From Planctomyces sp. SH-PL62 (GTDB taxonomy: Bacteria; Planctomycetota; Planctomycetia; Planctomycetales; Planctomycetaceae): a stretch of DNA of 64,000 nucleotides. The stretch lies in contig CAMDEA010000024.1 in NCBI GenBank assembly GCA_945893045.1, forward strand, positions 1 through 64,000, read 5' to 3'. A program made the translations under genes and the position numbers. The first letter of the stretch is position 1. Each line of letters begins with the position of its first letter. Positions 16,869-24,504 of this stretch are shown piece by piece. A model generated the notes under the pieces. The model did no database searches, was not told the DNA's origin, and saw nothing but the letters and a program-made list of their open reading frames with translations.

Positions 16869-17596
16869 CACTCAACAGACCGACCACACACACCCGCATA
16901 CAAAACGCGGTCACCGCGCGGCAGTTTGAGTTCCTGCGCAACTTCCCGTTCCAGACATCCGCCGAGTGGAACCGTACTCAGGCCGAGGCTCGTCGAGACC
17001 AGGCAGAGGTTCTGCATCAGGTGCCCGGCCTCCAGCAACAGGAATCGGTCGCCACGCTCGCCGTATTTGGTGGCGACGCGCGGTGTGTCGCCAATTAACA
17101 GCCAAAGCAATGCGCCCCCTTCGACTTGATGCAATGAAGGGACGAGTTCTCGCCAACGTTCGGCGTCGGCGACTGAAACGATCTGCGACAAGAGATGCCC
17201 GCAGCGGTCGTAGTGATAGACACCTTCTGGCAACCAGCCGCGCTGCCAATTCACGACAAACAATTCGAGCGCTTGCAAGCCGCCGGCCGATGGAGTTGGT
17301 CCACGAAAGAAGTCGCCAGTGATGCCGTGCGCGGTGTGCAACAGTTGGCCGAGTGTGCGGGCATCGGGCAGCTTCGTCTCGAGCGTTCGACCGCAGCGGC
17401 GTTTGGCGAGCGTCGCATCAAAGCTCGGCCACCAGCGTTGATGGCTGCGCGGCAGACGCCACGTTGGGTAACCCGGATAACTGCGCGGCTCGACGACACT
17501 CCCGTCCGCTTCCGCCTGAGCGATTCGCTCGGCCATGTCCGGCAGGTTGATGCGGTCAAGTTCCGTCAGTCGCAGCCACGAGACGAGTTGATTCAT
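16868..17596 (-). CDS. SagB-type (nitroreductase-fold) dehydrogenase of TOMM-like operon
   Basis: A 242-residue FMN-type nitroreductase-family protein. The ATG at 17596 is preceded by AAAGGA; a longer in-frame extension to 17728 consists of a palindromic element and is not used. Family features are the N-terminal RRCGRTLE segment, GPTPSAGGLQALELFVV (the P-S-A-G substrate/FMN loop), YHYD, and the C-terminal LLLEAGHLMQNLCLVSTSLGL. SagB-type enzymes oxidise thiazolines or oxazolines, made from Cys/Ser/Thr by a YcaO cyclodehydratase, to thiazoles or oxazoles. It is the last gene of a six-gene minus-strand operon that contains the YcaO and SagC-like partners. Confidence 0.88.
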   Translation of the reverse strand: MNQLVSWLRLTELDRINLPDMAERIAQAEADGSVVEPRSYPGYPTWRLPRSHQRWWPSFDATLAKRRCGRTLETKLPDARTLGQLLHTAHGITGDFFRGPTPSAGGLQALELFVVNWQRGWLPEGVYHYDRCGHLLSQIVSVADAERWRELVPSLHQVEGGALLWLLIGDTPRVATKYGERGDRFLLLEAGHLMQNLCLVSTSLGLSTVPLGGCLEREVAQELKLPRGDRVLYAGVCGRSVE

Positions 17597-17617
17597 TGAA
17601 GTGTCCTTTCGCCCCAC

Positions 17618-17685
17618 ATCCGTACCGCGACCGTGAGGGAGCGGCCCTTCGCGGCAGGCCGCTCCCTCACGGTCGCGGTACGGAT
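17618..17685. repeat. Inverted-repeat element, family D
   Basis: Perfect 29-bp arms (17618-17646 and 17657-17685, core CCGTACCGCGACCGT) with a 10-bp loop, lying between the YcaO stop codon and the SagB-like start. Confidence 0.93.
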
Positions 17686-17694
17686 TATCTACTT

Positions 17695-19071
17695 CTATGC
17701 GAACGGGTGCGGCGATATGCCGGCCCACTCAGTGCAGTTCCGATCGTGCCACATCGGACCTCCGAGGAACGGCAAGCGATGATCGCCGTGCAACGGTTGC
17801 AGTCCGGGAATCACTACGCGCAGCACCAGCCAATCAAACGGAGGCGTCGCCAACGCCGGCGGCGTGAGGTTGCGAAACAAGATGGGGTGGTCGGCTCCGA
17901 GGTTCGCTTGTAAGTCGCGAAGACTCTCGACGGGTGTAGCAACAAATCTTGGCGAACAAACCGTACCGCGACCGTTAGGGAGTGGCCGATCCGTTTGATG
18001 ATTGGGGCCGCTCCCTAACGGTCGCGGTACGGATCCTGTGCCAGGAATACTTGTCGCACTGCTCTCGACCGCATCGGCGCTGGAATCGGAGGTCGGATGC
18101 TGGCTCTGTTCCAATACAGTTTGCGACAGCCGTTCGGGATGGACCGCATAGAACAGCGCGTGCTCGAAGAACGTCGTGGGAGTGTTCAGTGCCGGCCGGC
18201 CCTCTTCCTGCCACTGAGCCAACAGGCGACGCACGCAGTGACGTCCTTGAACCGCTTCGAGTAACGACTTCATCCAACTTTCTCGACGAGTCTCGCGACA
18301 CGCGGAACCAACGCTGAAGACCCAGCCTTCGCGATCATGACCGCTCACAGAAACCAACGTCACATGCGCGCTGAACGGCGAGCGGATGTGATAGAAGCGA
18401 TAGCTCAGATTCGGACGATCGACTCGCCGCCAAACTTCGTCGCCGAGCAACTCGCGAACTGTCTCGGCCGCCCATTCTTCGACCGGATAGACGCCCCACC
18501 AGCCGCCGACGAGCGCATCGCGTTCGATGACTTCCTGCGCACCGCGCAACAAAACCGGATCGCCGATACGGCCAGAGGACAGGCCCGTCGAGAATCCCAA
18601 AACGTGTCGCTGGCATTCGCCCGGCCGAGGCACGAGGAACATCAACTCTTCCGGAACCCAGACCGGCTCGCCGTTAATCGCCTCGCGACAGCAGACCCAA
18701 CGGCAAACAGTTTCCGGCGTAAGTGGCACGAACGGAAAATCGCGCGAGCTGTATTGATCGTGATGAAACAGAACCCAGCGACTTGGTTCGATAGCAGGTT
18801 CGTCCAACGGCCAAGAATGCCAGGCGGCTTCGATCGACGCATCGCGCGGGAGTGCGCGAGCCAGCATGCGTTCGATCCCTTCGCCGACACACGCTTGCTC
18901 GGAGGCTTCGGCGGTCCAGCCCGCGCCCGCACAGCCGATCTCCGGTTCGCCGGCATTCCAGGCGGGCATCTCGCCGGCCGTCATCGGCAGCGAGGGGTCG
19001 TGCGGCCTCGGCTCAACGCGCACGAAGAGCGTGAATAAGCCCGTGAAGCGGCTCTCATACCAAGCGGGCAT
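17695..19071 (-). CDS. YcaO cyclodehydratase (TOMM D protein) with in-frame palindromic insert
   Basis: A 458-residue YcaO protein. The three ATP-binding motifs of the family are visible: CVGEGIERML near the N-terminus, GAQEVIERDAL in the middle, and LLEAVQGRHCV. The C-terminal GLQPLHGDHRLPFLGG resembles the end of TOMM YcaO proteins. The last residues (SPHPFA) are a degenerate form of the usual Pro-rich tail. YcaO uses ATP to cyclise Cys, Ser or Thr side chains onto the peptide backbone. The ATG at 19071 overlaps the SagC-like gene by 17 bp. Residues about 346-370 (RPLGSGPN...RPLPNGRGT) are encoded by a family D hairpin, just before the conserved C-terminal block. Confidence 0.9.
   Translation of the reverse strand: MPAWYESRFTGLFTLFVRVEPRPHDPSLPMTAGEMPAWNAGEPEIGCAGAGWTAEASEQACVGEGIERMLARALPRDASIEAAWHSWPLDEPAIEPSRWVLFHHDQYSSRDFPFVPLTPETVCRWVCCREAINGEPVWVPEELMFLVPRPGECQRHVLGFSTGLSSGRIGDPVLLRGAQEVIERDALVGGWWGVYPVEEWAAETVRELLGDEVWRRVDRPNLSYRFYHIRSPFSAHVTLVSVSGHDREGWVFSVGSACRETRRESWMKSLLEAVQGRHCVRRLLAQWQEEGRPALNTPTTFFEHALFYAVHPERLSQTVLEQSQHPTSDSSADAVESSATSIPGTGSVPRPLGSGPNHQTDRPLPNGRGTVCSPRFVATPVESLRDLQANLGADHPILFRNLTPPALATPPFDWLVLRVVIPGLQPLHGDHRLPFLGGPMWHDRNCTEWAGISPHPFA
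17961..18032. repeat. Inverted-repeat element, family D, inside YcaO gene
   Basis: Arms 17961-17987 and 18006-18032, 27 bp with one mismatch. It is in frame within the YcaO coding sequence and shares its arms with the intergenic copy 280 bp away. Confidence 0.93.
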
Positions 19072-19981
19072 CGGCGCACTCCGGGCAAGTGGGATCGAGG
19101 AACACTCGATGCGTGCTGACTTCCAGTGAGTCAAGTTCCAAGACATGCAGTTGAAAGACGGCTGGATGCGGCGTGCCGCTCAGTTGACCGAGCTTCCAGC
19201 GCACGATCTGTTCGAGAATCGTCAGGCCCTCGGCCGGAAATGGTACGGCGGCGAATGCGCCGTCTTGCTGACCATGCCGGGCGAGTGCTTCATAAAGCTG
19301 TGGCACCGGCGAGAGTCTTTGAAAGTGACGCACGAGACACTCTAAACACGGCCCCGTATTCGGCAGAAACACCGGACTGACAAAGCCACGACTCGCCGGC
19401 CCGGTCGTCACCCACATCCACGGTCCCGTCCCCGCTCGCAGACAGCGTCGGTTGAATTCCAAAACGGCGCGGGGATCGAGCGTGTCCTGACACAAGAGCG
19501 ATAACACTGTCCCAGACTCAGGCGAACGGGGCGGCGTCAGCCCCCCGGTCAGGTGAGAGATGGAAATGTCTGCACCAACCGGGGGGCTGACGCCGCCCCG
19601 CTCGCCGAAATCACGCACCGTGTGCGACTCGCATTTCAATAAACGGTCGGACAACTCGCCACGGCCTTCGACGGCCAAACGATTTCGGTTCGCGACCGAA
19701 AGTTGTTCTACCGGACCGTCGATCAAGATGCGTTCGCCGTACAGCCGCTCAATCAACTGCCGCATGGCCGAGCGATCTGCTTCCGACAATTCGAGCAGCA
19801 ACGTATCGAGCGATTCACGTCCATCGCAGCGTCGCAACACTGCGGCCAATCCGGACACATTCGATCCCGCGCGAATCGAGTACCGCACCTCTTCGCCCGC
19901 GATCAGGTGCAGCAATTCGCCGTCGGCGATGACGGTGAAGGGCAGGGCTAGCCGAGGGTGAGCAGGGCGAGCGGCACTCAT
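19055..19981 (-). CDS. SagC-like TOMM leader-binding/partner protein with in-frame palindromic insert
   Basis: A 308-residue protein with the layout of the TOMM C protein. Residues about 15-95 form a winged-helix-like RRE (precursor-binding) region ending LIERLYGERILIDG. The C-terminal half carries a tetra-cysteine zinc site: GPCLECLVRHFQ and, at the end, DPTCPECADARLV. It would recognise the substrate and activate YcaO. The first bases of its ATG overlap the stop of the SRPBCC gene (ATGA). Residues about 125-153 (GERGGVSPPV...GGLTPPRSPE) are encoded by a family C hairpin located between the RRE-like part and the E1-like part. The insert therefore occupies a natural linker. Confidence 0.85.
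   Translation of the reverse strand: MSAARPAHPRLALPFTVIADGELLHLIAGEEVRYSIRAGSNVSGLAAVLRRCDGRESLDTLLLELSEADRSAMRQLIERLYGERILIDGPVEQLSVANRNRLAVEGRGELSDRLLKCESHTVRDFGERGGVSPPVGADISISHLTGGLTPPRSPESGTVLSLLCQDTLDPRAVLEFNRRCLRAGTGPWMWVTTGPASRGFVSPVFLPNTGPCLECLVRHFQRLSPVPQLYEALARHGQQDGAFAAVPFPAEGLTILEQIVRWKLGQLSGTPHPAVFQLHVLELDSLEVSTHRVFLDPTCPECADARLV
19521..19606. repeat. Inverted-repeat element, family C, inside SagC-like gene
   Basis: Arms 19521-19549 and 19578-19606, 29 bp with one mismatch, in frame. The left arm is translated as GERGGVSPPV, as it is in dabA. Confidence 0.93.
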
Positions 19982-20658
19982 TGTTCATTCGCCGCTTCAA
20001 TCATGCGTTGCCGCAGCGTGCCGACGATGTCCGGCTGGTGCCTGAGCAGCATGTTGTTGACCAGGAACTCCGGATACTGCTGATACTTCTTGCGAACCGT
20101 GTAAACGAAAAGCGTTTGATTGGCTCCATTGGGCGTGATGCGGATTTCCCCCTTATTGATCGGCAGCTCGCGAGTCGGTGCGTCCCACCAGGCGAGATAA
20201 CCGCCGCCGGGCAGCTCTTCGTGCGTGACGATGAAGTCGAGCGTGATCATGCCCATTGGCGTCATCACGTCCGAGACAACATGCCGGCGGTTCCCTTCGA
20301 GCGGTTCCGTGCGTTGCTTCTGGCGCACGGTCTTAAACATCTTCTCCCACTCGTCGTAGTCCGACAGGATCCGCCACGCCTGCTCGATAGAAACTGGAAT
20401 GACAACCGCCGTGCGGATCTCGCGATGCCCGTCGTCCGAAAGCACGAGCTTTGCAATGACTCCCTGTTCGGGAGTCATCGGGTCATCCATCTTGCTGGCC
20501 GCCCATGTGCCACGCGCGAAATACCAGCCGAACAACAGACAGAAGCCGAGCAACACAAAACAGAGTATGCGTTTGACGGGCCGCTTCGTGGACGGCACCG
20601 TCGGCACGCTGCTGGCGGCGGGCGGCGTTACGGCCGGAGTGGAATTGGATTCCTTCAT
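19978..20658 (-). CDS. Membrane-anchored SRPBCC (START/polyketide cyclase-like) protein in TOMM-like operon
   Basis: A 226-residue protein. A Ser/Pro/Thr-rich N-terminus (about 30 residues) is followed by one transmembrane helix (ILCFVLLGFCLLFGWYFA) and a SRPBCC-type domain (TAVVIPVSIEQAWRILSDYDEWEKMF, then VTHEELPGGGYLAWW). SRPBCC folds bind hydrophobic ligands in a deep pocket. The ATG at 20658 has GGAG seven bases upstream. It overlaps the SagC-like start by 4 bp and lies 34 bp after the nearer poly-Cys protein gene, so it belongs to the operon. A role as chaperone or ligand-binding partner for the modified membrane proteins is only an inference. Confidence 0.82.
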   Translation of the reverse strand: MKESNSTPAVTPPAASSVPTVPSTKRPVKRILCFVLLGFCLLFGWYFARGTWAASKMDDPMTPEQGVIAKLVLSDDGHREIRTAVVIPVSIEQAWRILSDYDEWEKMFKTVRQKQRTEPLEGNRRHVVSDVMTPMGMITLDFIVTHEELPGGGYLAWWDAPTRELPINKGEIRITPNGANQTLFVYTVRKKYQQYPEFLVNNMLLRHQPDIVGTLRQRMIEAANEQ

Positions 20659-20694
20659 CAAGTTTCTCCCCGAATTGTCAGCCCGCGCCAGACG

Positions 20695-21225
20695 TCACGA
20701 CATGCTGCTGATGACCAACATCACCAGAATGCCAATCACTGAGCCCACCAGAAATCCCAGCGTGATTTTTCCAAGGTGATGCCAGTAGCCCTTCTGCAAC
20801 GCAGGACCAATACGAACCGCAATCTGGAACGCCGACAACACACTTGCTCCCAGAAACCACATCGGACCAAACATCCCCATGAAGACCACTGTCATCTCGA
20901 TCGCCTCAGAGACGTTTCCAGCGTTGATGAAAACGGCTACGAAAAAGCTCGCAAGGCACGCCGCCAACAAACTGCTCCAGAACATCCCCTGGCTGCTGGG
21001 CAAGCGCTTTGGGCGAACTGTTGATGCCTCGGATTCGACCGCCTCTGCACGATAATTTCCGGCGACAGCGATCCCGATCATGCCTCCGAGGGTGTGCAAA
21101 CAACAGCAGCAACAGCAGCCGCCGGAAACCAGGACAACGTGGTTCTTGTTCCGCTGCCCCCGTTCCGGTGGGTGCTGCTGAATCAAATCGCTGCCCGCGA
21201 GAGATGATTTGTTGTTGGATGACAC
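20695..21225 (-). CDS. Poly-Cys membrane protein, candidate TOMM substrate (paralog 1)
   Basis: A 176-residue membrane protein with no family I recognise. The start is a GTG (21225, GGAAG upstream) chosen by alignment with its neighbour. Order: conserved N-terminal motif LIQQHPPERG, a basic patch, then a run of six cysteines followed by LHTLGG at about residues 38-50, leading into a hydrophobic helix. A polar linker follows, then three further hydrophobic segments (MFWSSLLAACLASFF; VVFMGMFGPMWFLGASVLSAF; a C-terminal GSVIGILVMLVISSM). It is clearly paralogous to the gene at 21319. A stretch of consecutive cysteines beside YcaO, SagC-like and SagB-like genes is what a heterocycle-forming enzyme set would act on. 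Confidence 0.8.
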   Translation of the reverse strand: MSSNNKSSLAGSDLIQQHPPERGQRNKNHVVLVSGGCCCCCCLHTLGGMIGIAVAGNYRAEAVESEASTVRPKRLPSSQGMFWSSLLAACLASFFVAVFINAGNVSEAIEMTVVFMGMFGPMWFLGASVLSAFQIAVRIGPALQKGYWHHLGKITLGFLVGSVIGILVMLVISSMS

Positions 21226-21253
21226 GGAAAGCTTCCAAACATGCGACAAGACC

Positions 21254-21309
21254 AGCACGACGCGCAAGCGAGTGGTTCAGAACGCGGTCACTCGCTTGCG
21301 CGTCGTGCT
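21254..21309. repeat. Inverted-repeat element, family A
   Basis: Perfect 21-bp arms (21254-21274 and 21289-21309) with a 14-bp loop, between the two poly-Cys protein genes. Confidence 0.92.
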
Positions 21310-21318
21310 AACTTTTAG

Positions 21319-21864
21319 TCAACGGTTGAACGACATCAGTGCCACGCCAATCAAGATCATCGCCAGGATGCCGATCACACTCCCGGCCAACATGCCGCCG
21401 GTGATCTTGCCGAGTTGTTTCCAGTAGCCCTTCTTCGACGGCAGATCCGTGCGAACCGCGATCTGCAACGCCGACAACCCGCTGGCTGCCAGCATCCACA
21501 CCGGGCCGAGGATCACGATCGACAGTCCAATCACGATCAGCGATTCCGAAATCTGCGAGGGGTTCACCAATCCGGCGATCAATGTGCCGATGACACATGC
21601 CGCGAGAAAGCTGCTCCAGAACATCCACTGGCTGTTGGGTAGATGCGTCGGCCGATTCGGTGTCTCGTCCCATTCGTCGGGTTCCGGAGCATAGTTGCCC
21701 GCGACGACGGCTCCGATCGCGCCCCCCAACGTGTGCAGGCAGCAGCAGCAGCAACAACAGCACGAATAGAGGACAACGTACTTCTTCTTCCGCTCGCCCC
21801 GTTCGGGAGGGTGTTGTTGAATGAGATCGTCGCCACCGAGAATTGGTTCGTTGCTGGATGACAC
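21319..21864 (-). CDS. Poly-Cys membrane protein, candidate TOMM substrate (paralog 2)
   Basis: A 181-residue paralog of the protein at 20695, and the first gene of the operon. From a GTG at 21864 it reads LIQQHPPERGERKKKYVVLY, then eight consecutive cysteines and LHTLGGAIGAVVAG at about residues 35-55, a linker rich in Asp/Glu/Pro, and three more hydrophobic helices (FLAACVIGTLIAGLV; a long VIGLSIVILGPVWMLAA; GSVIGILAMILIGVALM). Conserved between the paralogs are the N-terminal motif, the Cys run with LHTLGG, MFWSS, and the G-Y-W...LGKITGG segment. The poly-Cys tract lies at the start of the first helix, so it would be membrane-proximal. A metal-binding role is an alternative to TOMM modification. 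Confidence 0.8.
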   Translation of the reverse strand: MSSSNEPILGGDDLIQQHPPERGERKKKYVVLYSCCCCCCCCLHTLGGAIGAVVAGNYAPEPDEWDETPNRPTHLPNSQWMFWSSFLAACVIGTLIAGLVNPSQISESLIVIGLSIVILGPVWMLAASGLSALQIAVRTDLPSKKGYWKQLGKITGGMLAGSVIGILAMILIGVALMSFNR

Positions 21865-21959
21865 GTGGAGGCCCTCGAACGAGGATTCATGTCTGTCGAA
21901 CTGACTCTGACCAACAGCGGCGGCTATCGTAGGTGCCGCGCGACAGGCTCACAATCATC

Positions 21960-21984
21960 GTAGCCCGGACGCCTACGTCCGGGG
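21960..21984. repeat. Solo half of a family B element
   Basis: GTAGCCCGGACGCCTACGTC stands alone in the 145-bp gap between the divergent TOMM-like operon and the P450 gene, where both promoters must lie. Confidence 0.7.
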
Positions 21985-22009
21985 TGAGGTCCGTGCTTGG
22001 AGACGGCAA

Positions 22010-23356
22010 TTGAATCACGTTTACCCGCCCGGCCCGCCGAATGACACGTTTGGGATGCGGCATCTCGCGGCCATGCGGGATGACCTGATGAGGTTTTGCT
22101 CGCGGCTTCAGCGGCGCTATGGCGACGTCGCCTGGTTTCGTCTCGGACCGCTCGACTGTTTCCATCTGACGCACCCCGATCATGTGCATGAGGTGCTGGT
22201 CGAAAAGTCGAAAAGCTTTCGCAAGCCGACGCGGCTCAAACAGGTCTTCGGCCGCTTTGAAGGGCAGGGGCTCGTGGTCAGCGACGGTGACCTGTGGCTG
22301 CGGCAGCGCCGGCTCGTGCAGCCCGCGTTTCAGCCAGCTCAGATGGCGGGTTTCGTGGAGCCGATCACGGAACTCACTCGCGAGATGCTTCGAGAATGGG
22401 GCGACACGGCCACCATCGACTTCGCCGCCGAGATGCGGCGACTCACGCTGCGAATCGTTGCACGAACGCTGTTCTCGACCAGCGTTGACGACGCGGTCGA
22501 GCCACTCGGCGAAGCGGTGGACGTGATCCAGCACTGGTCGATGCGCGAGATGAATCGCGTCATGCCGTGGCCGACATGGCTGCCGCTGTTCGGTCAACCG
22601 CGAGTCCGTGCGGCTCTCAAATTCGTGGATTCACTGGTGCGGCGAATCATCCGCGAGCGACGCGTCTCACTCACACGCGGGGCGGATTTACTGAGCCAGT
22701 TGCTCAACGCGGTCGATGCGGACGGCAACGGACGGGGCATGAGTGATCGACAACTCCGCGACGAAATGGTGACGCTGCTGCTCGCCGGCCACGAGACGAG
22801 TGCGGCTGCGCTCACCTGGTCCGGCTGGCTGCTGGCGACTCATGCTGACGACCAAGAACGAATCGCGAACGAGGTTCGCTCGGTTCTTGGAGCGCGAATT
22901 TCTGAGTTCGCTGATCTCCCGCGACTCGCGCCTGTCGAGCGAGCGTTCAAAGAGTCGCTGCGGCTTTATCCGCCCGTCTATTTTCTCTCACGCGAAGTGG
23001 CCGATTCGGTGCAGATCGCCGGCTTCCACCTGCGGCCGAAGAGCCAAGTCTTTCTGAACCCGTATCTGACTCAGCGCGACCCGCGCTGGTTTCCCGAACC
23101 GGAGCAGTTCGATCCGCAGCGATTCACTCCGGAGTGCGAGCATGATCGCCCGGCCTGTGCGTGGTTCCCGTTCGGTGCCGGCCCGCGAGCCTGCGTCGGC
23201 CGCAGCCTTGCCATGCTGGAGGGAACGCTGGTTCTCACGACCCTCTTGCAACAGTTTCGGCTGCAACCGGCAACAGGTCAGGGGGAGCCAACACCGGAAT
23301 GGCAGTTATCATTACACCCCCAAGGAGGGCTGCGACTCAACGTGCAGCGCCGCTAG
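22010..23356 (+). CDS. Cytochrome P450
   Basis: A 448-residue P450 with the full set of signatures: I-helix oxygen-activation motif AGHETS (about residue 265), K-helix ESLR (about 310), and heme-thiolate loop FGAGPRACVGR (Cys about 395). The N-terminal PPGPP typical of class II-like P450s supports the TTG start at 22010, which has GGAG seven bases upstream; an ATG at 22055 would cut this motif. There is no membrane anchor, so it should be soluble. It is transcribed divergently from the TOMM-like operon across a 145-bp gap. It could be an additional tailoring enzyme or unrelated; the sequence does not decide. Confidence 0.92.
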   Translation: MNHVYPPGPPNDTFGMRHLAAMRDDLMRFCSRLQRRYGDVAWFRLGPLDCFHLTHPDHVHEVLVEKSKSFRKPTRLKQVFGRFEGQGLVVSDGDLWLRQRRLVQPAFQPAQMAGFVEPITELTREMLREWGDTATIDFAAEMRRLTLRIVARTLFSTSVDDAVEPLGEAVDVIQHWSMREMNRVMPWPTWLPLFGQPRVRAALKFVDSLVRRIIRERRVSLTRGADLLSQLLNAVDADGNGRGMSDRQLRDEMVTLLLAGHETSAAALTWSGWLLATHADDQERIANEVRSVLGARISEFADLPRLAPVERAFKESLRLYPPVYFLSREVADSVQIAGFHLRPKSQVFLNPYLTQRDPRWFPEPEQFDPQRFTPECEHDRPACAWFPFGAGPRACVGRSLAMLEGTLVLTTLLQQFRLQPATGQGEPTPEWQLSLHPQGGLRLNVQRR

Positions 23357-23363
23357 AATTCTT

Positions 23364-23453
23364 CGTAGCCGTCATCGCTCCACGTGACGAGCCGAATTTC
23401 CAAACGACGTCGATTGCCGTTTCGGCTCGTCACGCGGAGCGATGACGGCTACG
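23364..23453. repeat. Inverted-repeat element, family J
   Basis: 33-bp arms with one mismatch (23364-23396 and 23421-23453, core CGTAGCCGTCATCGCTCC), directly after the P450 stop codon. Confidence 0.92.
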
Positions 23454-23493
23454 TTGAGAACCGCGTACAACGGGCGACATCTGGAACGATGCC

Positions 23494-24489
23494 ATGAGCC
23501 AACCTCAACTCCCGAACAATCCCATCGCCGATCCGGCCGCGAGCTTTGCGGCGCGGTTGCCTTCACAAGCGTGGGAGCCGTTGTTGTGGGCAGATGATCC
23601 GCAGCATCCGGCTTGGGTCTGGTTCAAGCCCCCCACGGTTCCGCAGGGGTTGGCTCTGGGGATTCCCGAAGAGACTTGGCGATCGTCGCCACATCTTCCA
23701 CAACTCACGCTTCGCAGACTTTTGCAAACGGCCGGAGTCGATCCGAGTTGCGTCGCGATGTGGCATTTTGCCGGCATGGCTTATCCGGGGATGAACGGAA
23801 CCAATCCGCTCTTCGATCAGCCCCTTCCCGCACCGGGGCCGGGACTGAACCCAGAGATCATCGTCATCATCAATGTGCCCGTGATGATGATGCCGCCAGT
23901 AAATTTCATGCCGCCAATGGCGGCCACTCCGATGAATGCCGCCGCGGCACCGCTCACGGGAAATCAGTCGGAGATCTTCGAACGTATCGACATCGAATGG
24001 ACGGCGGTGATCGACCTCGAACGGGACTTGGATCGCTTGCGCAAGATGCTCGTCGATCTGTCGGCCCGCATGAAGGTTTTGAATCGTGACTTGAACCCCG
24101 ACGAGCGACTGTATTCCAGCCGCGAGGACAAACAGGATTGGCAGGACGCCCGGCGCTTTCTGCGAGACGGCGAAAATCGGCTGCGGGCCTGCGTCAAAGA
24201 GTTCGACATCGGCGATCCCAGTTCTGCCGGCTATCGACGCGGTCTCGAACACACTTATCACTCATTCGTCGTGCCGCGCGTGCCGTTTAACGGAATGGAG
24301 TCTGCGGTCGGTCAGTTCGAGGCGCATCGCAAGATGGTCATGACTCTGCAAAGCAAGATGAACTCGACGTATCTCGGAGCGGTCTCCAACGGCGAACGGC
24401 GAGCTCAGCAGGTTTTGAATCGGATCGCCGGCAAAGTGCGTGAAGCCGGAAACAAGAAGACGGCGCTCGGCGTCGTGATGGATGGGTAA
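23494..24489 (+). CDS. Hypothetical protein with Pro/Met-rich middle and helical C-terminal half
   Basis: A 331-residue protein that I do not recognise. Residues 1-110 are Pro/Trp-rich without a signal peptide. A hydrophobic stretch follows (EIIVIINVPVMMMPPVNFMPP, about 126-146), more like a low-complexity linker than a transmembrane helix. From about 160 on, the protein is charged and helical (DLERDLDRLRKMLVDLSARM, then repeated Arg/Lys/Glu helices), probably coiled coil. It lies 15 bp before the enolase-superfamily gene on the same strand but shares no obvious functional link. It has GGAA seven bases before the ATG. Confidence 0.7.
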   Translation: MSQPQLPNNPIADPAASFAARLPSQAWEPLLWADDPQHPAWVWFKPPTVPQGLALGIPEETWRSSPHLPQLTLRRLLQTAGVDPSCVAMWHFAGMAYPGMNGTNPLFDQPLPAPGPGLNPEIIVIINVPVMMMPPVNFMPPMAATPMNAAAAPLTGNQSEIFERIDIEWTAVIDLERDLDRLRKMLVDLSARMKVLNRDLNPDERLYSSREDKQDWQDARRFLRDGENRLRACVKEFDIGDPSSAGYRRGLEHTYHSFVVPRVPFNGMESAVGQFEAHRKMVMTLQSKMNSTYLGAVSNGERRAQQVLNRIAGKVREAGNKKTALGVVMDG

Positions 24490-24504
24490 CTCTAAAGGAA
24501 CCAC

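Noticed and set aside
17597-17728. Longer N-terminus for the SagB-like protein and similar extensions of other genes
   Set aside because: The extension is a translated family D hairpin; an internal ATG with AAAGGA gives the normal family start.
20695-21864. Poly-Cys proteins as metallothioneins
   Set aside because: They are four-helix membrane proteins with the cysteines in one uninterrupted run, not the spaced CxC/CxxC pattern of metallothioneins. Metal binding remains possible but does not explain the YcaO/SagB/SagC-like neighbours.
23563-24261. Minus-strand 232-codon frame opposite the hypothetical protein at 23494
   Set aside because: The plus-strand frame has a start with a ribosome-binding site, operon-like spacing to the next gene and more protein-like composition; the other is His/Arg-rich shadow.
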